Source: Thysanoteuthis rhombus (taxonomy: Eukaryota; Mollusca; Cephalopoda; Oegopsida; Thysanoteuthidae). Taken from it: DNA of 64,000 nucleotides. Where the stretch lies: NCBI GenBank assembly GCA_963457665.1, contig OY735211.1, positions 40,639,287 through 40,703,286 of the forward strand, read 5' to 3'. The notes under the pieces are model-generated. The model did no database searches. It had not been told where the DNA came from and worked only from the letters and a program-made list of their open reading frames with translations. The stretch's first letter is position 1, and each line of letters opens with the position of its first letter. Position numbers and translations under genes: made by a program. This document shows positions 21,700 to 34,675 of this stretch, one piece after another.

Positions 21700-23284
21700 G
21701 TCATGATAATGGTGATGGCGACAACGAGATAAAGATTTGAATCAACCAGACCAATGATGAAAAAAAAAAAACCCCAAAACTTTTGGAAACAAGAAAAATA
21801 TAGTAAAAGTAATACAATTATAGAAATGAACGAATGAATGGGCGTATAAATGGTGATTCAATTATAATGGAAATTTTAGTAAATAGAGACCGTGGCTTAG
21901 TGATTTACTTGGATAATCCAATAATCGTTTCTTTCTCTGTCGTCATCATGGTATTTATGTGATGCTATATCGATTTTAGAGATGATGTCTAACTGACAGA
22001 GGAATTCCCAAGATGATTCCAGCAACGAATCTTTTAAATGTCCAGCTTCGTCTCCTGCAAGGAAATATTTGGCTGGCCATCATATTACTATCAGTTTTAG
22101 ACTGAAATCACTGAAATGAATGTTCTCAGGGCAAAATGTATGTAAATGTAGATTAATGATTCAGATTTTCACTCCTAAAGTCTTTCGCCGAAGATAAAAT
22201 TCCACTGTTCGCAACATGAACCAATTCTATATTTTCCGCACGTTTTTCGTTTTGCATCTTTTAACACTTTTAAGTCAGTTAACAACAGCTTCATCGATTC
22301 CTGACTGACTGACCTCTGACAATACCCCTTTTCTTGATTTTCAATACACAATACACAGGTTCAGTATTAGTTCTTCATTTATTTTTATTTTTAGATGAAG
22401 TACTGCAATCCATTTTTTAAAATTGTTGTTGTGATAAAAGTACTAAAAAATTAAGATGAGGGTAAAATGTAGAAAAGATTAATAAAATATTAATGTTTGA
22501 TAACTATTATGACTGTCCTTACTCTGATAATAATCCCACTGCATAATGTTCGATCTATGTGATCAACAGAGAAAAGTTAGATTAAGTGCATTGACAAGGA
22601 AGGAGATTATACTATAAAAATTAATATCTGTGTAAAATAAATGCTTTTTCACTATTGGGCTACGGACATATTGATGTACGTAGATACGTAGGGACTACAA
22701 TGAGTTAATATTTTGTGGTATTACTCCTTGCTAACAAGGTCAAACACAAGTCGTTCCTACGATTCCAAAAGTATGACTATTTGATAATCTCTGCGTAATT
22801 TTTCCTAACAAAACTGCATATACGCGTATATTCTCGTTCTTACAGCGATGAACTTTACCGTTTCTTGTCTTCTTACTATCAAAACTACGTCGCAATACGT
22901 TTATATGCTATATTTGTTTTGAGGCTCGTCGAACGGGCCAATTCCTTTTGCCAGACTAAATTTGACTTAAAAGCAAAATACTGAATGTCGTTCGAAAGTA
23001 AGCGAGTAATATGTTTAACGTGTTTATATTGCCTTTTTAAAGTAAATTCCCTGATGACTTCAAATCAGCATTGTTCAAAGTGGATAGCATTAGAAGCTAT
23101 TTCAGACAAAATTAAAGTTTATTTACAGACAGTCTCATATATAGATTTACATATCAATCTAATGTAATTGGTTTATAGAATAACTAAGCTTAGGTTCGCA
23201 CGGTATAAGGTCAGATAGGGGGAAATGAGGTAGGAAGATCATGTTACACCGATCTCCCACATAGTGAAGGTCTGCCTGTCTTGA
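21700..23284. other. Unassigned AT-rich stretch
   Basis: No protein, RNA gene or repeat family is recognised. It is plain AT-rich sequence with short A or T runs. Confidence 0.5.
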
Positions 23285-23500
23285 ATCGGCTGGTCGGATA
23301 TGTCATACAACCGATGGACATCATGACCTACAACGTGGATCCTCCAGATATCATAAGCGAAATCGTGAACGATAGAGAGTGAGATGGCGTGACAAGCTAG
23401 ATAATTTCAGAAATTACTGGCTCTGCAATTCCCATGACATAGAGGTCTGGCAAATCTTGAGAAAGTTATATATCCAACGACAGACACTAAGAGGTTGAAG
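23285..23500 (+). mobile_element. RTE-like LINE 3' fragment
   Basis: The plus strand carries the extreme 3' part: 'CGATGGACATCATGACCTAC', 'AACGTGGATCCTCCAGATAT', 'TTACTGGCTCTGCAATTCCC' and 'ATCCAACGACAGACACTAAG', ending 'AGGTTGAAGATGGTGG'. It is more diverged than most copies. Confidence 0.7.
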
Positions 23501-23819
23501 ATGGTGGTATGTGTAGCTGTAAGGAAAGAAATACTCTGATGCACAGAAAAAAGCAAATGATATTGTGGCTCAGTTTGACAGGACTTCTGGATACACTACA
23601 CGTGTTTCTACCATTGGAAGCCAGTATGAAAAGGTTGATTGTGGATCCAAGCCTAGATCAACCAATATAGAGCTGTTCATAGGAAAGGCGTGGAGAAGTC
23701 AGGTGAAGGCAAGTGATCTTAAGAGATTCTCCTTTTGCCTAATTATAATTTCAAGAAATTACGTTACATGACCTTCAGTTTAACTTTAACTAGTTTTGAC
23801 TTTAAGATTCTCCAGGTAT
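23501..23819. other. Unassigned stretch before the TGACCT repeat
   Basis: A 68-codon plus-strand frame (23,565-23,771) has no recognisable domain. Nothing else is seen. Confidence 0.4.
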
Positions 23820-24680
23820 AGATGTACCCCAATGCAAAGTTTCTGCATGCTGTGTGTAACACTATGACCAGCAACAAGGATTAGCATTAAAAATGTTCAG
23901 AAACTTTTATATGATGACCTCGAATTACCCTGATGTCAGAATCATATTTCTAAATACTTTGGCCATGCCAGCTTTCAGTTCAATGGGTGCAAAATTGTGG
24001 CTAACAAATAGGAAACAATGCTAGAAATGACAAAAATGACCTCAGGTGACCTCAAATGACTTTTAATGTCAATATTGCATTTCCTTTGACCTATTCCGAG
24101 AAAAGATTTACCCCTATACCAATTTTCAGTTTCATAAGTATAAAATTATAGCCAAAAGCTTGGAAATTTAAGTACAATTGTTACCCTCGAGGTAAGAAGA
24201 TGTGCCTGTATGCTCGATTTCAGTATCCTTGGTGAAAAATTATGTCCTGCAAAAATGGCCAGAAATGATTTCGAATGACTTCAGAGGTCAACTCCTCTCT
24301 GCACATGACCTTCACCATAGAAAGATGTATCTAGATTTTAATTATGGCCCAAATCCAGGTAATTAGAAGTGACTTTTGGTGACCTTCAATGACCTCAGAA
24401 GTCAACATCACATAGATTGTGATATTAGCTGTATCCATATATTAAATTACATCATCATTGGTGTAAAATTGTGGGTCATAACTCTGAAAATTGACTAGGA
24501 ATGACCAAAGTCTGGTAACCTCAATTGACCTCATCACATATAGCCATGAAAAGACGTACTTCTATTCCAAATTCCATCTACATAGGTACTAAACTGCAGC
24601 CAAAAACTTGAAATGACCTCTGGTCACTTTGAATGACCTCTGGTCACTTTGAATGACCTCCTCACATGGGGGAGAGGGTC
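23820..24680. repeat. Degenerate ~110-130 bp tandem repeat dense in TGACCT/AGGTCA
   Basis: About seven degenerate units. Each has a 'TTTCAG..TCAT.GGTATAAAATT' phrase (for example near 23,970, 24,120, 24,225, 24,450 and 24,567) followed by clusters of TGACCT, TGACTT or AGGTCA. Near 24,613 a 20-base unit 'TGACCTCTGGTCACTTTGAA' is repeated exactly in tandem. TGACCT is the nuclear-receptor half-site; whether that matters biologically is unknown. Long frames such as 24,589-24,921 on the minus strand run through the repeat and are not called. Confidence 0.7.
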
Positions 24681-27600
24681 TGCTTTGAAAATCAGCATCT
24701 GATATTCTGACATAAAAGATCATTGTTGCATTAGTGAAGCCAAAATTTATGAGTTGCCGCTGAATCAGTTCCAGATCAGATAACCAATCAGCGTTCGTGA
24801 ATAGAACTTGATCAATTTCCATGTCAGACTTCTGCTCGCTGATAAACAAAGACAAGGAAGAGGCAATCAGAGCTCCTGTGCAGTGAAAAAGTCCCATTAC
24901 TTGGAAATTAGAGGTCGACATCCTCTCAAGAGCCCGGGTAATAATTGCGTCTCTTTACTTTTCTTTTTCTTTTTTCTTTAAAGGTTGTCCAATTGTCGTG
25001 TCACCTCTTCGGCTATCGCCTTCCTGTCTGACACATTATCAATGCATATTAAAGATAACTTTCATTTGATTATTTTAATTATGGAGGACGCAAGAACCAC
25101 CCGGAAAAACTGGAAATAATTCTTATCCGCACTTTTGCAAACAGGAAAAAACCGCTTACACAACGCTTACATAACTGATCAACAGTGGTTTTATCAATTT
25201 ATATGAGTTCTATCACCGAGTGATGGTTAGCAATCTTAATGCACGGTCCAATTCACTAGCGTATTGAGTTCCATCCTCATGAGTGTCCAACTATCTGAGC
25301 AATGTGCCTGACTTAGCAACTCTTGATAAATCGATCACAAACTTTGACGATTTGCTATAGTGTAACGGTTTTTTGCAAGTTGGATCAGCAGACTATAGCG
25401 AATTTGTTCCTCACTGGACGCACTAGATATATCTTTTACCATACTAAGCTGAACTGAAGTATATATCTATATAAGTTATGGCACAATGGTATAATGATCG
25501 TAAGGATGATTCTTGAAAGAAGCTTAAGAATTAGATACTTACTGAGAATTGTCAAATCTAGCAAAAAGGTACTATTTCAGAGCAACCGATGATGCTCAAG
25601 CCCACAATGGCTTACGAGACTAACGATCATTTTACGTCAGAAGCCCTTAGAAAACACATGGGGAAATTATCATGGCAAACGGTATACTGAAAAAAGATAT
25701 CTATCTTGCTTACTATGAAAGTTTGGTATCGGCAGCAGTTACAGGTACGGAGAACAAAAATGGCTGACTGAGTTCGTGTTTCAGCCAACACTGCTTACGT
25801 TCATCACGCACTACTGCCCTTGGGAAAGGCATGGATTCTCCCCAGGCTATGGGTAAATGACAGGGCAGTTGAAGGGGGGCAGTGGGTGTCAGGTGTAAAA
25901 ACCTACATTTGATAAAGAAACAATGAATAAAAACTGTTACCCATTATGTCTTCTTGCACGGGAGGTACAAATGGTGATATGATGGTTGTGTTATGCAAAA
26001 TTTACCCCAGTTGCTCGTCTAAATCAGCAATTAAAATCCTGATTTATACCTGGGCTCGAACACTGGACTCTGGCACTCATAGGAAATGCATGGCTATCTA
26101 AAGAGGCCCTGATATTTAAACACCATAAAGATTTAGTTTGACGCACGAGCACGGATATAAGGCACCCAGAAAAGGAAAAAAATCACAAAATATGGTCTGT
26201 AAGATTACTTTGCCAAGCACTCTGGTGCAACACAATCTTTCTATCCTAATTTCATTTGCCCTGGCGTTCAACTAAGCTAAGTTTAGTAAATATCAATATT
26301 TCTACTCATTTTTTCCACACTCTATGTACAGATTTCTTTCCATGTATCTTATACTAACTGTTTGGATCATCAGAAATTTAGCTTTGAAAATACCGTCAAA
26401 TAACCATCAGTCCCTTGAGAAATAACATGAAGGACTCAGTATGGTATCCCGACGATTATGGTATGATTTGACTCGGAATTTTCTTTTCTTTTACATTTTC
26501 AATAAGGTATAAGTCAATGCTTTTCTGTCACCAATGATTAGAGTTCAAAAGTACAAGAATGATACCCAATCTTGGACGTCTTCCCTGAAATCGAAGTCTT
26601 TCTTCTTTCAGAGTTGAGTGTGCAGTATTGATTTTTTATCCAGATTTGGTTCGTTAATTTTATAAATAGTGTTTCATCCTACAATAGTTTCATAATGTAC
26701 TTGACCCATGTCAGTTTGATAGAAGTTAGCTCAAGCCATACATTATTGATCGGTTCAAATAGATCTTGATAATACATTTAACGAATTTCACCTGAATAGA
26801 TTTACCATGATACACAATTTACATTTCATTGTAAAATGACTGGTGTCAACGTGGAGGACCCTATCCCGAATGATCCATTTCTAGAACTTTATACTGTTTG
26901 ATGACAATACCTCATCTTGTATTAGTAGTTGCAGCTAAATGATTGATTTATGTGATTGCATATCTAGAGGCTTATTCTTAAGAGGTTGCTTAGTGATATT
27001 AAAGAAAAAAAAACACTTCGAAACATTCTTTGAAGAAAGAAAATCTTGGCAAAGATTTTCGTGTCTCATCGATCAGTCCAATGTGTAAATAAATCTGTAA
27101 CTGAATTAGCAAACCATATAACGGTTCTGGTTTTGATATAAGCATAGTTTTATGGAATAATCATTTGATATAACGAGAAGATACGACCGAAGCGTACCCT
27201 GGTCAACAGGCATCAAACGTAATACGATAACGCTTATAGTGATACGATGGGTAAGGTTGCAATTCCCAGTCGTAGCAATCTTGTGTTTAGGACCTGTCGT
27301 GTTTAGGTAAGTCATCAGCTACCTTGTTGCATTATCCTTAATCTTATACATGTTCTGAAATTTCCCTCTTTAAACGGCGATTTTAGCTTTTAGAAAAGAA
27401 AGAAATTTGGACCATAGGGTGTCCCACTATCATATTTTTGCAAAAAAAAAGCTTTGTATTAGACATGAAAATGGATGATCTACTCTCACGGTCATTGTGA
27501 ATGCGAGAGCCACACAATATCCAAGCTAACACAGTGGCATCTCAGTATCAGCTGAGAAAACCCACGGGAGAGATTTTGTTCAGGCATGCGCAGTAAGACT

Positions 27601-28053
27601 TTCTCTAATTGCTTGCCGAATTTGCATCAACGCCTCAAAGTTGGTTCTAGAGATATTCATAATGGCTGGATAGTTTCCGGAGAGGTGTATGTAATTATAT
27701 ATATCAAGTAATATTTACGAAGCGGACAACAATTATCTATAATATAAGATTTAATTGAGAAAATACTTAAAACAGAGATTTAAACAAATCAAAATAACCT
27801 GGCTTTGATTCCTCATCTATTTCCAAACTTGTGTGGCTCCAGAATGTTTTAATCAAAGTAAATGATTGACCGTAGTCGGAAGCAGCCGTAAGGCTTCTCT
27901 TTCGTACAATCCTTTCGAATAGGGTTGGGTGCGATTTCTCACACAGATACATACTTCCTCTCTAATCACACAGCGTATAGTGTACTCAATTAGCTGATGA
28001 GTATATATATATATATGTATGGAAATTTTACCTAACGAAGAGTTTTCGACACT
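24681..28053. other. Unassigned AT-rich stretch
   Basis: No gene is recognised in about 3.4 kb. Minor points: a SINE-like phrase 'AACTAAGCTAAGTTTAGTAA' at 26,271; a tRNA-like 'GGGCTCGAACACTGGACTC' at 26,052, possibly a minus-strand B box; and an NRF1-like 'GCATGCGCAGT' near 27,583. Short frames here lack known motifs. Confidence 0.4.
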
Positions 28054-28055
28054 CT

Positions 28056-28128
28056 TCTTTCATGCACGGGAATCGATCCCGGAACTATCTGGGTGTGATA
28101 CCAACGTGGTTACCCTTACAGCATCTGA
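28056..28128 (-). pseudogene. tRNA-Val(CAC)-like sequence, pseudogene or SINE head
   Basis: On the minus strand a tRNA shape can be read. The D-arm region is 'TAAGGGTAACCACG', the anticodon loop 'ATCACAC' places CAC at the anticodon, and the T-arm 'CGGGATCGATTCCCG' is well paired. The acceptor ends do not pair clearly, so I call a tRNA-derived element and not a functional gene. Confidence 0.55.
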
Positions 28129-30185
28129 ATGGACTAATGATTTAACCAATGTAATAATATCGAAATATCTGGAATCTCCATGAGATTTCCAAAATATTCT
28201 ATCGATGTAAAGAGTGATTTTGAAGACAACACGGGAACTGCAACTAATTGATTAAAAAAGAATCCTATATGTATTTCCTTAAGACGAATATTCCCGCCTT
28301 TCGCCTCACAATAAGAACGCAGGAAAATTATTGATTATTTTTGACGTCTGCTTTCGGTATTTTTCTACTTTTTGGCTCGAGTGAATCATATTTTTTTGCG
28401 AACAGGAATTCAAAAACCGTATTCTTAAAATAACGCGACTGCCTAGAGACAATCATATTTAAATAAATATTCAACGATATTTGCATAAACTAGCTTACAT
28501 GGTCATATTTTCGGGTATAGCCCAGTGATAAAGGGGTGGAATCAGACGGTCGGTTTTTTGTTTGTTTCCTTCTAGATTTTTCTAAAGTCATGGTGACAAA
28601 AATCATTACCTTTTCAGACTCATGCAAATATTCGTTTATTAACAGTATAAATGATCATGTAATAAGGTTTTCTCCGAAAGAAAGAAATAGTAATAACTGA
28701 ACAGACTCTTCTGTATTGGCCTTACTGGATTCGAATAGAAATAATATGGTTTGAAGCTGTCATTTCAAGAGCAATTTTTGGTTACGAGTACCACAAATCT
28801 GGAGCTTAAGTAAAAACCCAAACTCATCTTGCATTGTTCCATGACTGTAAATGAACGTTTAAAAAACAGCGTATATATATATAGTGAATAATTACCTATA
28901 TTTTTCTAAAAAGTCTTTTTTTACCATCGAAACAAGAATAATCTACTATTAAAATCAAATGATTTCACTATTTACATATCTTTTACTCTTTCAGCAAAGG
29001 AAATTATTGGATATTCTATCTTTACTTGCGAGATATCCAACGAAGATGCATTCAAAACACGAAACAAATCATTTTTCAAATGAGGTTTTTAGATAATCTT
29101 ATACTACGATCCCTAATAGAGTACACATGTTAAATGTGATTTCCTTTAGAGGACTGTCTTGGTCATGGGGTGTCACTTTTAGAAAATGTAATTCTCGTTT
29201 CTTTTTTGGTTGTATGGCTCGATACAATGACTTAGTTGACAATATAACATTATAGTTGTGGGGATGAGGTTTGTTGACGACTGGAGAAAGACAATTGGTT
29301 TCATTTCTGCTTTCGTCTTCCATGGCTTTGCCAAAAGAGACTGACGTGAAAGTCAACCTGTTTTGAGAAACGAAGTCAGGGTTATGAAATTTTATATTGG
29401 TATTTATTCGACTTCACTCGATAGCAACATTTTGGAAAACTGCTTTTTTGTGGACGTAAAATATTTGTTTTATAATCTTGCCAATCAAATTTCTCTGCAG
29501 TTATACTTATTTGGCTGAATGGCTTGGAGTTCGATTCAATGACTTAAATGACAAGAGCACTTGTAAAGATCATTTGCTTTCCTGCATATCATGACTTTAG
29601 TCAATGGGTCAGGTAGTGCCGTAAAATCTACCAATTTAAAGCAAATTAGCTACGGAGGTAGTCCAATCCACGCAAATACCTTACTATCTTGTATTAGGGA
29701 TAGGATTACTGAGTCAGTCATGTCAAAGGTCAGTTTGGGGCTTTTCCATTTATTTACATTGATTTAGCAAACAAATTTAATGGTTATAGTTATTTAGTGT
29801 GATTCCGAAAAACGGAAAAGATCCCAACTTCATTAAATGAAAGCGAAATCAACCGACAAAAGCAGATGTGAAAATTCCAAGTTATTTGAATATTGCAAAG
29901 TTATTCAATTCGAACTAGCTTGGTATTTAAAACATTATTTAGAATTGAAAAAAGCCCTTCAATATTTGGTCAATTCAATAGGATTTCAAAAGTAAAACCT
30001 CTCGACGAGTAATTCAATAAGAGAAGCCATTATTCATTAACCAGAGTCCTAGGCAAAGAAGTCATGCAAAGAAGCGTTGATCAAATCGTCACAAATCAAT
30101 GTTAACTTAGCGCAACTTTCCAGACAAGATCTTTCAGTGGGCTGCTTATATTTCTTCTCTCTGTTTTTTTCTCTTTCTGTTTAAA
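28129..30185. other. Unassigned AT-rich stretch
   Basis: No gene is recognised. An A-box-like 'TAGCCCAGTGATAAAGG' lies at about 28,518 without a clear B box. An 85-codon minus frame (29,099-29,356) has no recognisable domain. Confidence 0.4.
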
Positions 30186-30515
30186 ACCTCCAACCAAAAA
30201 CTGTCACCTAAACTGTCAACATAGGTATTTTCAGTTTTTAAATTAGTCTGGCTGGCTGGCTTGCTACAAGCCGTACCCATGGAACTGGAGAGCTGAAAAA
30301 TCAAATCCAGAAAGAAGTGGTTTTGTTTTTTCTGAAAACCCCCTTCTAAACAGGGCTTTAGTGGAGGGAATCAATTTACTACGTAATTTCATGCTTGTTT
30401 TTGGGAAATCCTGTTTCCAATTTCTTAATTGATCACCCCAACACGGCATTCTGTCAAAAGATGCTTGTCATGTGACGGTTTCTATTGAATGACAAGCCAA
30501 ACCTGTCTCTTCTCT
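30186..30515 (+). repeat. Unclassified ~400-bp interspersed family, copy 1
   Basis: Begins 'CCAACCAAAAACTGTCACC', has 'AGTCTGGCTGGCTGGCTTGC' early, 'CAATTTCTTAATTGATCACC' late, and ends 'TTCTATTGAATGACAAGCC'. The same phrases in the same order occur at 35,948-36,363 and, inverted, at 61,254-61,665. No terminal inverted repeats, Pol III boxes or coding content are recognised. Confidence 0.7.
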
Positions 30516-31297
30516 CTTCTCTTTTCCTTTTTTTTAAAAACGTTTTTGTTCTTGAAGAAGAAAAAATCGATCTTATTTGAGTAGCATCCATTTCATGTTG
30601 TCTTTTCAATCTTTTCATCAGTGGAAGTCAACATTTAATAATTTTTCATTCGGCGTCGTTTTAATGCCATTTTCAAAACAGAACCGCCATTAAGTTTGTT
30701 GCTTAAAGGACAACGTTCAATTGATTAAACTTGCGCGTCCTTGTGCAGTTCTGTGTAAACTGATATAATTGAACAGGTCGCTAAGATATTATATAACAAG
30801 TGAGTACCGAGAAAAAAAAATGACGGCATTATTTACGTATAAATCGACACTGTCATGTCCAGGATCAGAATATCTGTGCTCTGATTTGGATTAAAGTGTT
30901 GCTACATAGCTTTCCGTCCTGGATCAAACTGGGGATCTTTGTACTCTAGCGCGAATTATAGACGGAGAGACAACGAAACAGTGAAAATATTACACTGTTC
31001 TTTATATAAGTAGATTCCGATGCAAAGCTCCCTGTTCAATCTTTCCCACGTGTCGAGGGACTTTTAGAAGTGTCTGCGTTTGCTCGACTCTTCATAGCTT
31101 TCGTGATCAGGAAAATGTGGTCCTTTAAACATTGGTCTTGATAATCTTTCTCGATACAAAATGGATTTTGGGACAAGATAGTAATAGGAACAAAAAGAAA
31201 GCACATTATGAGAATTTTAAATTGAGAAAATCATGGCTACATCTAGGACTTGTTAATCTAAAAGAATCCTACGAGGACGAGAGTTACTGTGTTTCTT

Positions 31298-31525
31298 CAT
31301 CACCATGATCATCAGCAGCAGTTTTTCAATATCCGTCATTGGAGTCTTAGATCTCCTCAAAGATTTGCCAGACCATACGATCGTGGGCATCGCGGAGACA
31401 GTACTTTACGAATTAGTCGTTGGAAGGTTCTCAGTTTGAATGCCGATCTTTTGATTAGTTTCCAGGTTTCAGATCCATGGGTGACTATCTGTGGGATGCA
31501 TTGGTTGTTAACCCTTTTTTTTCTT
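31298..31525 (-). mobile_element. RTE-like LINE fragment with internal deletion
   Basis: The 3' end ('CATCACCATGATCATCAGCA', 'CAATATCCGTCATTGGAGTC') runs to about 31,418. It is then joined to a more upstream block ('CAGGTTTCAGATCCATGGGT', 'GATGCATTGGTTGTTAACCC'). Roughly 300 bases of the consensus between them are missing. Confidence 0.7.
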
Positions 31526-31639
31526 TTTTAAACTAATGGTATTTAGTCTGTTCAAAGGGAAAAATAGAACAGATTTCTGGAACCTGGATAAACTTTCGAC
31601 ACAATGCGCGAATGATGTACTGGTCGAAATTTTTTAAAA

Positions 31640-31986
31640 TTCTGGGCATGGAAGTTGACAGTTATTTTGCTGCATGATAAAAGCCGTCCTCAAGTTGCAA
31701 ATACGATGCAGCAAACAATGACGGAATTGGGTAAAGATATTCATATGCAGTCCATTTCCAAACCTGTCGCCTACAGATTATCTCTTTTTCGTCCCAGGCA
31801 ACACATCTTGTCCGCCCAGCAGATAAAAAAAGATGAACATTTAAAAAAAAAAAATCATCTAATCAAAACCTGAATGGTTCTCTTACGATGGAAACATCAA
31901 ATGGCGTAACATCATAGAAATCCACACAATATACTGAAAAAGATTGAATAATGAAGCGTTGAATTTTAAGTTTTGCATCAACCGGA
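31640..31986 (+). mobile_element. mariner transposon remnant (3' half)
   Basis: The plus strand encodes 'VILLHDKSRPQVANTMQQTM', the block around the second catalytic Asp of mariner transposase (family wording HDNARPHVA). Then comes the expected C-terminal region with 'LFRPRQHILSAQQIKKDEHL'; the third catalytic Asp motif is not preserved. It ends in 'GTTTTGCATCAACCGGATA' at about 31,969-31,987, similar to the terminal repeat of the mariner at 52,850. The 5' half is missing or unrecognisable. Confidence 0.75.
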
Positions 31987-32040
31987 TATCATTTATTAGG
32001 ATTTTCTCGAGAGTATCAAAATAATGTGCATTTTATCAAT

Positions 32041-32320
32041 CCGTAATTTCTTTGATGAAACATTGTCATTATTAATAACTTTTATCTAGGCGTACTTTCA
32101 TCTTATTTATGTTGCTTGTTTAATTAATAAGATGTAATAGTCTTGTATTTCCCGAATTTCTCCAGTAAAGCATTATCAATTTCGACTGGCCTTTTATTCA
32201 TTTTATTTCTGTTGCCAGTTTACATCTGGAAATAGTATTAGATTTACCAGTCGTAAGTTGCCGAAATTTCTTCGAAGAAGTATTGGCATTTGTTATTTGA
32301 ATAACGCCTTCGTTTGGGTA
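32041..32320. repeat. ~110-bp tandem repeat, about 2.4 units
   Basis: Unit starts 'CCGTAATTTCTTTGATGAAA', 'CCCGAATTTCTCCAGTAAAG' and 'GCCGAAATTTCTTCGAAGAA' lie at 32,041, 32,151 and 32,260. Each is followed by CATTGTCATT or TATTGGCATT words and a 'CATTTTATTTCTGTTGC' phrase. Related units occur at 39,565-39,735 and near 39,955. Confidence 0.65.
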
Positions 32321-32551
32321 TTTCTATTTTAGGTCGACGCAGCCAGCACTGAATAAGGGTAATTGATACCGTCACTATCCAAAGGAGAGCAGAATAATAG
32401 TTTATAAAGATATTTACTGAGCTAACTTAACACGGCAAAAGGCCAAATGTGTGTGGGTGTGTAGGCAGATAGTATTGTACGAATACTCCGAGTATGGAGG
32501 ATTTGCTACCTATCCTTGGAAATCAACATTCGAAATCCTGGCTTTTTCAAG

Positions 32552-32900
32552 AGGGCTCGAACTCTGACCTCTGGAACTGATGAAAAATACGCACCTATTT
32601 CATCTACAAAGTACTTCCAAATCCATGTGAGTTTATATAAAACAAGACTAGCTATCGCAGGTTCAATCCCCTCTCCAACTTCTATTCTGACCAAAGATGA
32701 TTACTGCAACTTATGTATTGTATATGTAGTGATTAATTTTAAAAAAATCATCTTTGTATTCTATTATAATGGAATAAGCCTGTGCGTATCTGTATAATAA
32801 TTTTTCTTAACTAACTAACACAATTTAGATTAATCAGTAAGACAGCCAGCTTGCAATCAGTTGGTCGTGAGTTCAAATCACGGTAAGGGAATGTAAGCTT
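32552..32900. repeat. Cluster of tRNA-derived SINE-like sequences
   Basis: Three Pol III like pieces are visible. 'GGGCTCGAACTCTGACC' (minus-type B box) lies at about 32,554, and 'GCAGGTTCAATCCCCTCTCC' (B box, plus) at about 32,658. A third SINE at 32,822-32,900 has 'GTCGTGAGTTCAAATCACGG' and then 'TAAGGGAATGTAAGC'. The last matches the pair at 41,275-41,560 in the opposite orientation. Confidence 0.5.
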
Positions 32901-34384
32901 CACATATCGGTTTACACTACTCATTTTTGTGAGGATTGTTCATGTTCTGAGCCAACCAACCCCAGACTTTGCCCAGTAGTTTAGCAAAAAGGTCTTTGTT
33001 ATTCACGGCTTCGGCCTTGTTGGAATAAATGAAAAATTGAATATTGATGATCTATTGATACGATTGTTATGGTTTAGTGTCAGATTTCAAGTGGCCTTCT
33101 CGCCGTTGGATTAATTATGATTGATTCTACGACGCCTAATTAATCAAGCAGAATTGTATATTCAAATGTATTCCGCTTATCACCAGATGGAGACAACAAG
33201 GAATATTTGGACGTGAGGTCGAGAGAGAAAGGTGTTTCTTACTATCGTCCATTAACACAAGGCAAAACTCTTGTATATGTCTTCGTAGACAAACCGATTG
33301 CATTGTTGTAGATCATTAAAAATAGCCCTGTTTCAAATATTCTTCCCGTGGAGAGACGAATACCAATATTGTCGTAGATATGAGATCTATTCGAAAAAGA
33401 AGCAACATTCTACGTATATCTCGAGAACTGGTTGAGCAGCTTTGATAGAACTTGGAAGGCGATCAAAAGATATCTTACTGCGTGTTCTTGAACTGACAGT
33501 CTTCTATGGGGATACCCGATCGAGTGTGAGACGCCATTGAGTGAGTTTGTTTACGGTGTGACCGTGGCAGTCACAATTACCAATTTTTACATATCGTGCA
33601 TTTTTTTTTTTTTTTGCTAAACATCATATCACCCAGGTCTTTTAAATACCTTAAAGGCAAGATTTGGCTCTCTGCAATTTCTAATTTTCCCCACGGCTAA
33701 AGTCCAAGCGGACATAATTAAGTAGAACGCAACGAGGCTGCTGATGGCGATCCTGAAAAAAGACTTCGCAGACTTATTCAAAAAGTGGATGAGACGCTGA
33801 GATAAGTGTGTGGGATTCCAAGACAAGTACTTTGAAGTGGTATTTTGGCACCATTTGCCCTCAGTATTTTTTTTTTCGTTATCAATAAATGTCTCGATAT
33901 TTTCCATACAGGCAACATACATGCTTGCTGAGACGCACGTTTTAAACACTACAGCACTTCACTGCACCAGGAAACACTGTTCTACTTACTAAAACTTGCC
34001 TTGTGGCACCGTTGGTTTAGATCTCATACTTCAGTTGGAGTTTTGTCATTTGACACTGAAAACGCAGACATTTGACTCTACCGCTCATTGACTGCTTGAG
34101 CAAACATTGCGAAATCGGAAATCAAGAAGTTGCTTCGGTCAAGATTTGAACTCGCACTTCACGTCTCGAGAGACAGTCTTTCATGGACGTAGCCTTTATT
34201 TCTAATTTCTTCTAGTTCGTTCAAGCGGTCGAAAAATGTATCAACCCAAAGTATCTTGATAAAAATAAAAAGATAGATGAAAATCTCAAGCAAAGAAAAT
34301 GATAAAAAAGTGACCATAAAATAGCGTGAAGCTTAATGATAGTGAGAATGCTTCATCTAAACATGAACAAAAAAATGACATTAC
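32901..34384. other. Unassigned AT-rich stretch
   Basis: No gene is recognised. A 106-codon minus frame (33,629-33,949) has no motif I can name and an uncertain start, so it is not called. Confidence 0.4.
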
Positions 34385-34585
34385 GATTCATCATCAGTCT
34401 TTTAATGTCCGTCGTTGGACATAGACCTTCCCCATGATTCACCAAAATTCTCTATCATGGGCGTCGCAGAGCCAGTATTTCCTGAATCTGTCTAGTTCAT
34501 CTCTCCATCTTGTGTTCTGTCAGCCTCAGTTTCGCATGTGATCTCTGGGGATCCATGTTGTGAGACGTGATGTCAATCGGTTATT
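34385..34585 (-). mobile_element. RTE-like LINE 3' end fragment
   Basis: 'TTCATCATCAGTCTTTTAAT', 'GTCCGTCGTTGGACATAGAC', 'TCTATCATGGGCGTCGCAGA', then 'GGGGATCCATGTTGTGAGAC'. It is 5'-truncated after about 195 bases. Confidence 0.85.
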
Positions 34586-34675
34586 AGCTCTTGAAAAAAC
34601 AAAGATAGCATGGAGAATTGGGAAGGAAGGAATGACAGAATACCATAGATTGTGCTCTGGTTAAACATCAATGCT

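Noticed and set aside
33629..33949. 106-codon minus-strand frame as a gene
   Set aside because: No recognisable domain, and frames of this length are expected by chance in 64 kb of six-frame sequence.
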